Shown: positions 20,159 to 30,500 of the stretch, piece by piece
Numbering within the stretch: the first letter of the stretch is position 1
How the letters are laid out: every line of letters begins with the position of its first letter
Origin: Rhodococcus opacus
Lineage (GTDB): Bacteria; Actinomycetota; Actinomycetes; Mycobacteriales; Mycobacteriaceae
Reading direction: 5' to 3'
DNA length: 64,000 nucleotides
Assembly (NCBI RefSeq): GCF_012396235.1
Contig: NZ_JAAXPA010000009.1
Coordinates: 62,001-126,000, forward strand
Made by a program: the position numbers and the translations under genes
The notes under the pieces: model-generated
The model's database searches: none
Told to the model about the DNA's origin: nothing
Seen by the model: only the letters and a program-made list of their open reading frames with translations

Positions 20159-21691
20159 TCAGCGTCCGTGCCGGTTCTTCAACATCCAGGCCGAGATCTT
20201 CATGTCCCGCGACTTGCGCTGCATGGTGAGCAGGTTCAGCGGAGCCGCGAATCTCTGCCGGGCGATGGATTTGACCCGGCTGAATTCACGCAGACCGTCC
20301 GCTCCGTGGATCCGGCCGAAGCCCGAGTCTCCGACACCGCCGAACGGCAGCGCCGCCACGCCGGCGAACCCGAGCACCGAACCGATCGTCACCACTCCGG
20401 CCCTGAGTTTTTCGGCAGCCTGCATCGCCTTCGTCGCATCCCTGGTGAAGATGGACGCGCCGAGCCCGAACGTGGTGCCGTTGGCCTTCGTGACCGCCTC
20501 GTCGAGGCTGGCGACCCTGTTGATGACGACCGTGGGGCCGAACGTCTCCTCGCGGATCGCGGTGCTGTCCTCGGGAACGCCGGTCAGCACGATCGGTCCG
20601 ACGTAGCCGTCCTTGATGGATTCCAGTCCGCCGACCACAGCGGATCCGCCCTTGTCGAGTGCATCCTGGACGTGGCCGCGGACGACGTCGGACTGGCTGG
20701 CCATCGTCATCGGACCGTATGCGGCGTCCCGGGGGCCGGGGCGCAGGACCTTCGACTTCTCGGCGACCAGCCGGACGAACTCGTCGTAGACCGAGTCGAC
20801 GACGTAGATGCGCTCGACGCCGGCGCACGTCTGTCCAGCGTTGCCCATCGCCCCGAACACCGCGAAGCCGGCGGCCTCGTCCAGGTTCGCGTCGGCGTCG
20901 ACGAGCATGGCGTCCTTGCCGCCCGCCTCGACGACGAGGGGGGTCAGCGTTTCGGCACACGCGGCCATGACGCGCTTGCCGGTGGCGGCAGATCCGGTGA
21001 AGGCAATCTTGTCGACCCCGGCCGAGACGAGAGCAGCGCCGGTCGACCCGTCTCCGGTGACCACCTGCAGTACAGGTTGGTTGGGGACGAGCGCCTTCCA
21101 CTTGTCGGCGAGCCACACCGCGACCCCGGGGGTCAGCTCGCTGGGCTTGAAGACGACGGTGTTGCCCGCCGCCAGCGCATAGGAGATCGACCCCATCGGC
21201 GTGTACACGGGGTAGTTCCACGGCCCGATGACACCGACCACACCCATCGGCTCGTATCCGACGCTGCTGGCCTGGTTCGCGCTGACCAGTCCCGATGGCA
21301 CCTTCCGCCGCTTCAGAACCTTGCCCGCGTTCTTCGCGGCCCAGTCGAGGTGTTCGATGGCGAGCATCACTTCGAGGAGCGCGTCGTCGTACGGCTTGCC
21401 GGTTTCCGCGGCGACGAGCGCGGCCAGCTGCTCGCCGTCCCGGGCCATCGACTTCTTCCAGTCGAGGAGCCATTGTTTGCGGCCGTCGAACCCGAGAGCG
21501 TTCCACCATTGCGCGGCGGCGCGGGCCGCGTCGACGGCGTCGCGCACCTCCCGCTCCCCTTGGATCGGGTACTCGGCCAGGACGTTGCCGTTGCGCGGGT
21601 CCAGGGACGCGAACGTCTCCGGCGCCGGCTCCGTCCGGGCTGCGGGCTGCTCGCCGGCCGTCGTCTCGGTCGTCTCCGCCTGCTGTGGCAT
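20159..21691 (-). CDS. Aldehyde dehydrogenase (NAD(P)-dependent, ALDH superfamily)
   Basis: A 510-residue ALDH with catalytic Cys in GNAGQTCAGVER, general-base Glu in VVEAGGKDAM (the usual ELGGK is EAGGK here), the cofactor motif FTGSAATGK, IGPWNYPVYTP and the C-terminal PFGGVGDSGFGR. It has an N-terminal Ala/Glu/Thr-rich leader of about 25 residues. It oxidises an aldehyde to the acid; the C-terminal extension after KSIARQRFAAP is typical of long-chain or aromatic aldehyde dehydrogenases in actinobacteria, but the substrate is not certain. It is divergent from the acyl-CoA dehydrogenase gene and shares its palindrome-rich promoter. Confidence 0.92.
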   Translation of the reverse strand: MPQQAETTETTAGEQPAARTEPAPETFASLDPRNGNVLAEYPIQGEREVRDAVDAARAAAQWWNALGFDGRKQWLLDWKKSMARDGEQLAALVAAETGKPYDDALLEVMLAIEHLDWAAKNAGKVLKRRKVPSGLVSANQASSVGYEPMGVVGVIGPWNYPVYTPMGSISYALAAGNTVVFKPSELTPGVAVWLADKWKALVPNQPVLQVVTGDGSTGAALVSAGVDKIAFTGSAATGKRVMAACAETLTPLVVEAGGKDAMLVDADANLDEAAGFAVFGAMGNAGQTCAGVERIYVVDSVYDEFVRLVAEKSKVLRPGPRDAAYGPMTMASQSDVVRGHVQDALDKGGSAVVGGLESIKDGYVGPIVLTGVPEDSTAIREETFGPTVVINRVASLDEAVTKANGTTFGLGASIFTRDATKAMQAAEKLRAGVVTIGSVLGFAGVAALPFGGVGDSGFGRIHGADGLREFSRVKSIARQRFAAPLNLLTMQRKSRDMKISAWMLKNRHGR

Positions 21692-21709
21692 GGTCTGTCC
21701 TCCCTCGAG

Positions 21710-21754
21710 ATCACATCAAATATATGTGATGTGATGTAATGTAGTGGACATCAC
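21710..21754. promoter_or_regulatory. Palindromic operator cluster in divergent ALDH / acyl-CoA dehydrogenase promoter
   Basis: Two inverted repeats built from the same unit: ATCACAT (21710-21716) with ATGTGAT (21724-21730), and GTGATGT (21731-21737) with ACATCAC (21748-21754). The segment is strikingly AT-rich for this genome. It lies between two divergent genes, one of which is followed by a GntR gene, so it is a good candidate binding site for that regulator. The repeat also overlaps likely -10 elements (TATATG, TAATG). Confidence 0.6.
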
Positions 21755-21845
21755 AGTATGCGGCAGACCCCATCGCGGCAAGCCCCACAGTCACCTCCGG
21801 CCAACCGATTCGCCGGCCCGATCAACCATGAGGAGTCCCCCGGAC

Positions 21846-22988
21846 ATGAGCGTCGAATTCACCAGTGAACAGAAGGACTTCGCGGCGGCGATCGCCGATT
21901 TCTGCAAGCGCGAGAGCGGCACCCGCGAGCAGCGCGACAGGCTGACGAATCACGGCGAGCACAACCACAATCAGGACGTCTACGAGAAGATGGCCAAGCT
22001 GGGCTGGCTGGGCATCACCATTCCCGAGGAGTACGACGGCTCGGCCGCCAGCCACGTCGACATGTGCATCCTGCTCGAGGAGGCCGCCAAGGGGATGGCC
22101 CCCATCGGCGGCATCGGTCCCACCCTGATCACGGGCGGCGCCTACGCGAAGTTCGGAACCGACGCACAGAAGGACATCGTGCTGCGCGGCATCGTGGCCG
22201 GCCGATCACAGTCCATCTCGATGTCCGAGCCGGAAGCCGGTTCCGACGTCGGCAACCTCAGCACCCGCGCGGAGAAGACCGCCGACGGCTGGGTGATCAA
22301 CGGTCAGAAGACGTGGTGCTCCAACGCGCACTTCGCCGACAACATCCTGCTCGTGGCCCGCACCGGGCGCGGCGACGGCAAGCACGAAGGCCTCACGATG
22401 TTCCACGTCCCCGCCGATACCACCGGGCTGAAGATCAGCGGCATCGACACGATGGGCGGCAAGGAGGTCAACGATCTCTACTTCACCGATTGCGTCCTAC
22501 CCGAGGACGCGGTGGTGGGCGAGGTCGGCAACGGCTGGCGCCAGCTGATGACCGGCCTGAACTTCGAACGCCTGATCCTCGCCGCCATGATGCTCGGCAC
22601 CGCGCAGCGCGCGTTCGCCGACACCCTCGACTTCGTCACCCAGCGCAAGCAGTTCGGGCGGCCCGTCGGATCGTTCCAGGCGCTGCGCCACCGCATCGCC
22701 GATCTCGCGACCGAGATCGAGTGCTGCAAACTGCTCGTCTACAGCGTCGCCAAGGACGTCGACGCGAACCCGGACAAGATGCTGGCCCGCGAGGCGTCGA
22801 TGGCCAAACTGAAGGTCACGGAGACGGCGAAGAAGGTCGCACTCGAGGGCATGCAGATGATGGGAGGGTACGGCTACGCCACCGAGTTCGACATGGAGAA
22901 GCACGTCCGCTCCACCATCGTGTCGAGCATCTACGGCGGTACCAACGAGATTCAGCGCGACATCATCGGCAAGACCTACGGCTTGTAA
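21846..22988 (+). CDS. Acyl-CoA dehydrogenase
   Basis: A 380-residue FAD-dependent acyl-CoA dehydrogenase for the first step of beta-oxidation. The start at 21846 (MSVEFTSEQKDF) has AGGAG ten bases upstream; an ATG at 21744 is in frame but gives an unrelated N-terminus inside the operator region. Motifs: MSEPEAGSDVGNL (substrate/FAD loop), W-containing TWCSN, RKQFGRPVGSFQALRH and the C-terminal IYGGTNEIQRD. The position of the MCAD catalytic Glu is Gly here, while NFERLIL supplies Glu241 at the place used by LCAD and isovaleryl-CoA dehydrogenase. Substrates are therefore likely long-chain or branched acyl-CoAs. Confidence 0.93.
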   Translation: MSVEFTSEQKDFAAAIADFCKRESGTREQRDRLTNHGEHNHNQDVYEKMAKLGWLGITIPEEYDGSAASHVDMCILLEEAAKGMAPIGGIGPTLITGGAYAKFGTDAQKDIVLRGIVAGRSQSISMSEPEAGSDVGNLSTRAEKTADGWVINGQKTWCSNAHFADNILLVARTGRGDGKHEGLTMFHVPADTTGLKISGIDTMGGKEVNDLYFTDCVLPEDAVVGEVGNGWRQLMTGLNFERLILAAMMLGTAQRAFADTLDFVTQRKQFGRPVGSFQALRHRIADLATEIECCKLLVYSVAKDVDANPDKMLAREASMAKLKVTETAKKVALEGMQMMGGYGYATEFDMEKHVRSTIVSSIYGGTNEIQRDIIGKTYGL

Positions 22989-23035
22989 TCACCACCCGCG
23001 GTTTATGCTGGTTTGCCGCATCGAAGGAGTTCTCC

Positions 23036-23731
23036 ATGGCATCGCCCTCCGTGTCACGATCCCCAGCGGGCCGCACCCTGCGCCGCCGACCCCAGCTGTC
23101 GGACGACGTCGCCGTGCACGTCCGCAACCTGATCATGTCCGGGGGCGTTCGCCCGGGTGACTTCATCCGCCTCGACGAGACCGCGGCAGACCTGGGGGTC
23201 AGCGTCACACCTGTCCGTGAGGCGCTCCTGACCCTGCGCGGCGAGGGACTCGTCGAACTGGTCCCCCACCGCGGGTACGTGGTCGCACCGCTCAGCCGGG
23301 ACGACATCCACGACCTCTTCTGGCTGCAGGGGCAGATCGCCGAGGAACTCGCGGTCCGCGCGAGTCGGTCGGCCACCCCGGAGGCCGTCGAGGAGCTGAC
23401 CGCGATCAACGAGAAGCTGCGACGCGCCGTCCAGGACGGCGACGCCGACCGCATCGAGGATCTCGAGTTCTCGTTCCACCGGGTCATCAACCGTCTCGCG
23501 GACGCGAGCAAGCTGTCGTGGTTCCTGCTCAGCGCCACCCGGTACACCCCGGTCCAGTTCTATTCGTCCGATCCGGCCTGGGGTGAGTCGGCGGTCGAGA
23601 GCCATCGCCGTCTCATCGCCGGGCTCGCCGACGGGAAGGCCGACGTGGTGGGTGCGGAGAACAAGGCCCACTTCATCGACGGCGCCCAGCGACTGGTCGC
23701 ACATCTCGACGAGGTCGGCATCTGGGACTGA
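23036..23731 (+). CDS. GntR-family transcriptional regulator (FCD/FadR subfamily)
   Basis: A 231-residue regulator. The N-terminal winged helix is at about residues 18-82 (AADLGVSVTPVREALLTLRGEGLVELVPHRGYVV), followed by an all-helical FCD ligand domain with Asp/His residues typical of metal- or acid-binding members (DLEFSFHRVINRLAD, ESHRRLIAGLADG). The ATG at 23036 has GAAGGAG six bases upstream. It lies 47 bases after the acyl-CoA dehydrogenase and is probably co-transcribed, so it is the likely local regulator acting at the operators at 21710-21754. The effector is unknown. Confidence 0.9.
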   Translation: MASPSVSRSPAGRTLRRRPQLSDDVAVHVRNLIMSGGVRPGDFIRLDETAADLGVSVTPVREALLTLRGEGLVELVPHRGYVVAPLSRDDIHDLFWLQGQIAEELAVRASRSATPEAVEELTAINEKLRRAVQDGDADRIEDLEFSFHRVINRLADASKLSWFLLSATRYTPVQFYSSDPAWGESAVESHRRLIAGLADGKADVVGAENKAHFIDGAQRLVAHLDEVGIWD

Positions 23732-23733
23732 CC

Positions 23734-23758
23734 GGCACCACCGGTGCCCGGCGCCGGG
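23734..23758. terminator. Possible bidirectional terminator
   Basis: GGCACC (23734-23739) pairs with GGTGCC (23743-23748), and an overlapping palindrome CCCGGCGCCGGG spans 23747-23758. Together they fill the 28-base gap between the convergent GntR and lipase genes. Confidence 0.4.
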
Positions 23759-23759
23759 G

Positions 23760-24695
23760 TCAGCACGGTGCGGGGTTGCGCTCTCCATAGGTCGGGTCCA
23801 GCGCCCGCTGGATGATGTACACGGCCCGCGGATCGGTGGTCAGCGCGTTGTGGTCTGCGGCGTTCTCATCGCATCCGTCCTGCAGCCAGACATTGTTCAC
23901 GGTGGCCCCCGGGCCGGCCGTCAGGAACGTGTTCTCCGGCGGTGTCGACACGGTGTCCCGGCGGCTGGCGACCACCGTGTACTCGATGCCCGGGTCGGTG
24001 TCACCGCCGGCGTTGAGGACTTGCAGGAAGGGTGAGCCCACCATCTGCTGGATGTAGGACGGTCCGACCGCGACACCGGCGAGCGTCGTGACCGGCACAC
24101 CCAGTGCCTGCGCGATCGCACCGAGCGCCTGGACGTCCCCGAAGCTGGTGCCGTGGTTGGTGGCGCCGAGCGTGACGAGCGAGTGCACTTTGTTCAGCGC
24201 GGGGTTCGTCCGGTCGGCGCCGCCGTCGAACCGCAGGTACTGGCGGGACACCGTGCCACCGAGCGAGTGCCCGACGATGTCGACCTGGGGCGCACCGGTA
24301 GCGGCGCGGACCTGGTCGACGAAACCGGCGAGCTGCCGAGCGGACTCCGCGATGTCGGCGCCACCGAACATGCGCATCAAGTTGCCCTCGGACATACCGG
24401 CCACCTGGCCGTAGTTGAGGGCGAAGACGCAGTAGCCCTCGGAAGCCAGTGCCGGAGCCAGGTCCTTCCAGGTGGCCGACATGCCGACCCAAGTACCGTG
24501 CACCAGCACGACGGGCCGCGGATGCGCCGAGGATGGCTTACAGCTCCAGTCGTTCGCCCCCGACAGCACCGACGGGTCGGCCGCGGGCGCGGGTTCCGCG
24601 ATCGCGGGATCCGCTGCCGCTGGTGCCACGCTACAGAGCATCACGATGCCTGCCAGCGCGAACAACAGGGCCCTACCGGCCGACGATATACGCAT
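23760..24695 (-). CDS. Secreted lipase/esterase, alpha/beta hydrolase (class 2 lipase-like)
   Basis: A 311-residue exported hydrolase. An N-terminal signal peptide (about residues 1-28, cleavage near APAAADP) is followed by a Pro/Ala-rich linker. The oxyanion segment VVLVHGTWVG and nucleophile Ser144 in VGHSLGGT are clear. A catalytic His is plausible in NAADHNALTTDP near the C-terminus, and several Cys could form disulfides (WSCKP, GYCVF, DGCDE, final C). It likely hydrolyses acylglycerols or other esters outside the cytoplasm, feeding the fatty-acid genes nearby. It is transcribed alone, divergent from the pap operon. Confidence 0.88.
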   Translation of the reverse strand: MRISSAGRALLFALAGIVMLCSVAPAAADPAIAEPAPAADPSVLSGANDWSCKPSSAHPRPVVLVHGTWVGMSATWKDLAPALASEGYCVFALNYGQVAGMSEGNLMRMFGGADIAESARQLAGFVDQVRAATGAPQVDIVGHSLGGTVSRQYLRFDGGADRTNPALNKVHSLVTLGATNHGTSFGDVQALGAIAQALGVPVTTLAGVAVGPSYIQQMVGSPFLQVLNAGGDTDPGIEYTVVASRRDTVSTPPENTFLTAGPGATVNNVWLQDGCDENAADHNALTTDPRAVYIIQRALDPTYGERNPAPC

Positions 24696-24925
24696 ATTCC
24701 TCGTATCCTGAGTTGACGGAAATAGACTTCAGGTTACGTTACCCAACTGTCCATCAAAGTCTCAACTTGAGATCGAGACTCTGGGGGTGATAACCCACAC
24801 GGTTCGTATTCGGCTGATCACGGACAGCCCTCCCGGCCATCCGGAAGGCTCATGGAAACGAACCACCAACGACACACGATAGTCGGGATGAGAAAGCTAC
24901 TGCCGATCGAGTGAGTGGGGCGACT
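24696..24925. promoter_or_regulatory. Divergent promoter region lipase / pap operon, with nested palindromes
   Basis: This 230-base gap is relatively AT-rich. AGTCTC (24758-24763) and GAGACT (24775-24780) form an inverted repeat enclosing a second palindrome, CTCAACTTGAG (24761-24771). A direct repeat GTTACGTTAC lies near 24733-24742. These are candidate regulator sites for the papB-papA-papC-oxygenase operon. No riboswitch was recognised. Confidence 0.4.
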
Positions 24926-25362
24926 ATGTACTTCTCCATAGGACAGCGGAACGGCGACGATTCCGGAGAGCATTCTGACGCTTCGGCGCAGCAGGCACTC
25001 GAGGGTCTGCGCGCGGAACTCGACGCAGTCGACGCGACCCTGCTCGAAGCGGTCCGGCAGCGCTTGGAGGTGTGCCTGCGCATCGGCGAACTGAAGCGAC
25101 GCGAGCACATCGTCATGATGCAGCCAGGCCGGATCCACATCGTCCACGAGCGGGCGCGACAGTACGCGGAGAGCCACGCACTGTCCCCGGCGTTCTTCGA
25201 CTCGATCTACGACCTTCTCATCGCCGAGACCTGCAGGCTCGAGGACCTCGTGATCAACGCGGAGCCCGCCGACGAGGCCCCCCACCACAACGGACACCAC
25301 GACCACTGCGACAACCACCACGTTCGTCACAGTTCCGCGCCATCTGCGAATGTCGAGTCGTG

Positions 25363-25363
<1 letters not shown>
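24926..25363 (+). CDS. papB: 4-amino-4-deoxychorismate mutase (chorismate mutase family), PapB-like
   Basis: About 145 residues. The core (about 25-110) is an AroQ-type chorismate mutase helix bundle: Arg29 in LRAELDAVD, Lys57 in GELKRRE and Glu75 in IVHERAR align with catalytic residues of the E. coli mutase domain. The variant MMQPGRIHIVHERAR resembles 4-amino-4-deoxychorismate mutases, and fusion-like coupling to PapA supports conversion of 4-amino-4-deoxychorismate to 4-amino-4-deoxyprephenate. The ATG at 24926 (GTGGGG upstream) is preferred; a GTG at 24911 would add five residues. An unusual His-rich tail (eight His and one Cys between residues 120 and 135) follows the core. The stop shares one base with the papA ATG. 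Confidence 0.83.
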
Positions 25364-27431
<2,068 letters not shown>

Positions 27432-27435
<4 letters not shown>

Positions 27436-28364
27436 ACGTCCCGGCCGCATCCGCCCGGACCGTCGCGCTGATCGGCGGTTCCGGCGATGTCGGCCGGATG
27501 CTGGCGGCTCGGCTGCGTGCCGACGGAAACACGGTGCGCACCATCGACATCCGATTCACCGATCGATCCGACCCGGATCAGGTGAAGGGCGACGTCACCG
27601 ACCCGTCGCCGGAGCTGCGAGCGGTGGTGAACGCGGCCGATGCGGTGATCCTGGCGATCCCCGAAAGCATCGCGCTGGAGGCGATTCCGTTCGTCGTCGC
27701 GGAGTTGGCCGAACACGCCCTGCTGGTCGACACGCTGTCGGTGAAGTCCCGATTCGACGCCGCCCTGCGCGACAGTGCGCTGCACACCGGTGCGGTGGGC
27801 ATCAACCCGATGTTCGCGCCTTCCCTCGGACCGGAGGGCCGCCCCGTCGCGGCGGTGACCTACCGGGAAAGTGGTGAGGTCGAGTGGTTCCTGTCGGTGC
27901 TGTCCGGCTGGGGGTCGTCGGTGGTCCGCCTGGACGCCGAACACCACGACCGGCTCACCGCAGCGACCCAGGCGCTGACACACGCCGGCGTCCTCGCGTT
28001 CGGCCTCGCGCTGGCGGACCTCGGTGTCGACGGCGCCGAACTCACCGCGGTGGCGACCCCTCCCCACCTCGTGTCGCTCGCGCTCCTCGCGCGGGTCGGC
28101 GGAGGCGTCCCGGAGGTCTACCGGGACATCCAGGCGGGCAATCCCTTCGCGGGCGAGGCCCGCCGCGCGCTCGCCGCGGCGCTGACCACTCTCACCGAAA
28201 CCGTCGAGCGGGGCTCGGAGGACGATTTCGCTTCGCTCATGTCCCGCTCGACGTCGGCGCTCGGCGACCGGAGCGAACCCCTCGCCCGGCTGTGCGCCGA
28301 CCTCTTCGCCGATCTCGTTCGCAGGCAGCCGCAGTTGTGTGACAAGAACGGAGATTCGTCATGA
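27432..28364 (+). CDS. papC: 4-amino-4-deoxyprephenate dehydrogenase (PapC, TyrA family)
   Basis: A 310-residue prephenate dehydrogenase-family protein. It opens with a Rossmann motif VALIGGSGDVGRMLAARL, then VILAIPESIALEAI, LLVDTLSVKS and GINPMFAPSLG, which are typical of TyrA-like enzymes, and a helical C-terminal half. In pap/cml clusters this enzyme oxidatively decarboxylates 4-amino-4-deoxyprephenate to p-aminophenylpyruvate, which a general aromatic aminotransferase turns into p-aminophenylalanine. No aminotransferase gene is in the window. The GTG at 27432 overlaps papA by four bases, and the stop overlaps the next ATG, so all four genes are translationally coupled. The family also includes true prephenate dehydrogenases; context decides the call. 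Confidence 0.88.
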
Positions 28365-29320
28365 CGCCCCAGAAGACTCCCTCGCTCCCGGAGTATGACC
28401 CGGCGGATCCGGTGGAGAGCGCCGTCGTGTCCCGGCTCGCCCGGAACTGGGGACAGCGGGCGACCGTGAAGAAGCCGGAACCGGACCTCGACGCGCTGTT
28501 CGACGTCGACAAGCAGGACTACCCGAACGAGTTGCTGCCCTTCGCCGATCACGATCGGTTCCTCGGAATGACCGAGGAGCACCGGAACCAGCTCCGGGCG
28601 TGGGCCTGGATCGCATTCAACAAGAACGTCATGGACATCGAGCAGTACGTGGTCAATCCCGGGTTCGACCTCGTCGCGCACGATGCCCTGGACACCGGGC
28701 TCGGAGACACGTTCGCCGTGGCCGTCCACCAGGCGATGGTCGACGAGCAGTACCACACCCTCATGCACCTGAACGCGAGCGCGGTCACGCGCAGGCAACG
28801 CGGTTGGGCGATGCCGAACAACGCCCTTCCCGACGTCCTGACGTTGCGCCGACAACGCGCGGCGACGGCCGAGGCCGCCGACCCGAGGAAGCGGGCGATC
28901 ACGACGTTCGCCTTCATGACGGTGGCGGAGATCTCGATCAGCTCCTACCTCGACCTGATCTCCGAGAACGACGTCATCCAGCCGGTCAACCGGGCGACGG
29001 TGAGGCTGCACAATCGCGACGAGTATTGCCACGCCTCGATCGCCGACGACATCGCCGGCGTCGTCTACGACACGCTGAGCCCCGACGACCGCCGCCACTT
29101 CCTGGACGGGCTCGTCGACGCGATGACCGCTTTCAGCAGCAACGACTACTCGACGTGGCACACCATCGTCGGACTCATGGACCTGGGCGGCGGTCAGGCG
29201 ATGATCGACGACGCCGAACACGACACCCGCCGATCCGCACTGGTCCAGGATTTCGGTGGCATCCACAAGCTGTGCAAGCACCTCGGCGTCGCGGGCGAGA
29301 TGTCCTTCGAGTGGGCCTAA
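28361..29320 (+). CDS. AurF/CmlI-type di-iron arylamine N-oxygenase
   Basis: A 319-residue protein of the AurF family, non-haem di-iron enzymes that oxidise aryl-amines to hydroxylamino, nitroso or nitro groups. Seven residues match the di-iron ligands of AurF in identity and spacing: Glu94 (DIEQ), Glu129 and His132 (DEQYH), Glu190 (VAEI), His217 (RLH), Glu221 and His224 (DEYCH), offset 6-7 from AurF numbering. The ATG at 28361 overlaps papC (ATGA), so it is the last gene of the p-aminophenylalanine operon. Likely substrates are p-aminophenylalanine, its carrier-bound form or a residue in the finished peptide, giving a nitro- or hydroxylamino-phenyl group. Which one cannot be decided from sequence. 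Confidence 0.9.
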   Translation: MTPQKTPSLPEYDPADPVESAVVSRLARNWGQRATVKKPEPDLDALFDVDKQDYPNELLPFADHDRFLGMTEEHRNQLRAWAWIAFNKNVMDIEQYVVNPGFDLVAHDALDTGLGDTFAVAVHQAMVDEQYHTLMHLNASAVTRRQRGWAMPNNALPDVLTLRRQRAATAEAADPRKRAITTFAFMTVAEISISSYLDLISENDVIQPVNRATVRLHNRDEYCHASIADDIAGVVYDTLSPDDRRHFLDGLVDAMTAFSSNDYSTWHTIVGLMDLGGGQAMIDDAEHDTRRSALVQDFGGIHKLCKHLGVAGEMSFEWA

Positions 29321-29434
29321 CCCCGCCATCGCGAACCCGTGGCTCTCGTCGCCTCGTCTGCTTCGCCGGTTGAAAGCCAGAACCACGATCAACTGTGGAG
29401 CGGAGGAAGTTGATAGCGCTCAAGGTTCGCGGTC

Positions 29435-30321
29435 TCACTCAAGATGCGCGCGAGGCTGCGAACGTTTCTCGACTGGCAGAAAAATCCTGCGGAAGGAGAA
29501 CGTCGCAGTTTCTGGATTCCACGCGCGGAACGGCATCCAGGTCAAGAAGTAGAACGGCATTGCGAAGACCGCAACCAGCACGAGATTCACTGCCGCCTGG
29601 ACGCGGTGTCCGTGCACTGCGAAAGCCATCGGGCCACGTTTCGCATAGCTCCAATAGGCGGCGGGCGACGTGAGGTATCGACGTCCGGATATTTGCGCAC
29701 TCATTCCCGGCAACAGTGCAATACGATACCCCTTCTCTTTTAATGACAACGTAATATCGGTGTCTTCGTGAATATCAGCGCCATCATGCAATAGCGGCTT
29801 TAAATCGGCCCACACTCCCCGGGCTATTGCCATATTTGAGCCGAAAACCCCCGGCGAATCAATCCCCTCTCCGCGTTCAAGCTTGTTGCGCTTTCGGGCA
29901 TTCAATTTCTGATGCGCTTTCCTGAACGACTTCTGAAAGGGTAGATCATATATCGAGCACGTTCCGGTCGCCGCGCCGTAAGCGTCTCCGTGCTCCTCAA
30001 AAAATCTTCTTATCGACGCGGCCCAACCGCGATCGACCGCCGTATCCACATCGATTCTCGCGATCACATCCCCGGACGCAACGTCCATGCCCGCGGTGCG
30101 CGCGGGGGCACACCCCTGCTTAAGTTCACGCACTAGCCGGATCTTTGGCTCGGCGTTGGCCAACTGTGCGACAATCGCAGCCGTGTCATCGCTCGAATTG
30201 TTGTCAACAACGATTATTCAACGATATCATCAGCCTGAGATAGAAGGGATTCCAGACACCCCAAAATTGAGTCAGCCTCACTGAACGCTGGAATTACTAC
30301 GGAGAGAGTCGGTCCCGGCAT
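29435..30321 (-). pseudogene. Family-2 glycosyltransferase, frameshifted
   Basis: The ATG at 30321 (MPGPTLSVVIPAFSEADSIL) opens a GT-A/GT2 N-terminus that hits TAA at 30214-30216 after QADDIVE. The expected next residues (IVVDNNSSDDTAAIV) are encoded directly after it in another frame, which runs to 29435 and contains the DxD-like IDVDT, GVFGSNMAIAR and HEDTDITLSLKEKG blocks. A C-terminal hydrophobic region (VLVAVFAMPFYFLTW) suggests a membrane-linked enzyme. One missing A near 30212-30219 (GAATAATC for GAAATAATC) explains the break. Restored length is about 295 residues. The segment is more AT-rich than its neighbours, suggesting separate origin. Mutation versus sequence error cannot be told here. 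Confidence 0.8.
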
Positions 30322-30500
30322 ACCTCTTTTATAGCAGATCGAAGATCCTATCGACGACCGGAATCTCACACTTGCGCACCGAGGGACACCTCCGATCAAG
30401 GCCGGCACACCGATGGAGATGAAGGTAGCCGAGGTAGATACGTCAAACGGAGCTCACCTTGCAGTACCACGCAAGCGTGGTAAGGATTCCCGCTCGACCG

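Noticed and set aside
25072..25362. Upstream extension of papA into papB (open in frame)
   Set aside because: The extension is Arg/His-rich shadow sequence of the papB frame; the conserved amidotransferase start TLLVDNYDSF follows the ATG at 25363.
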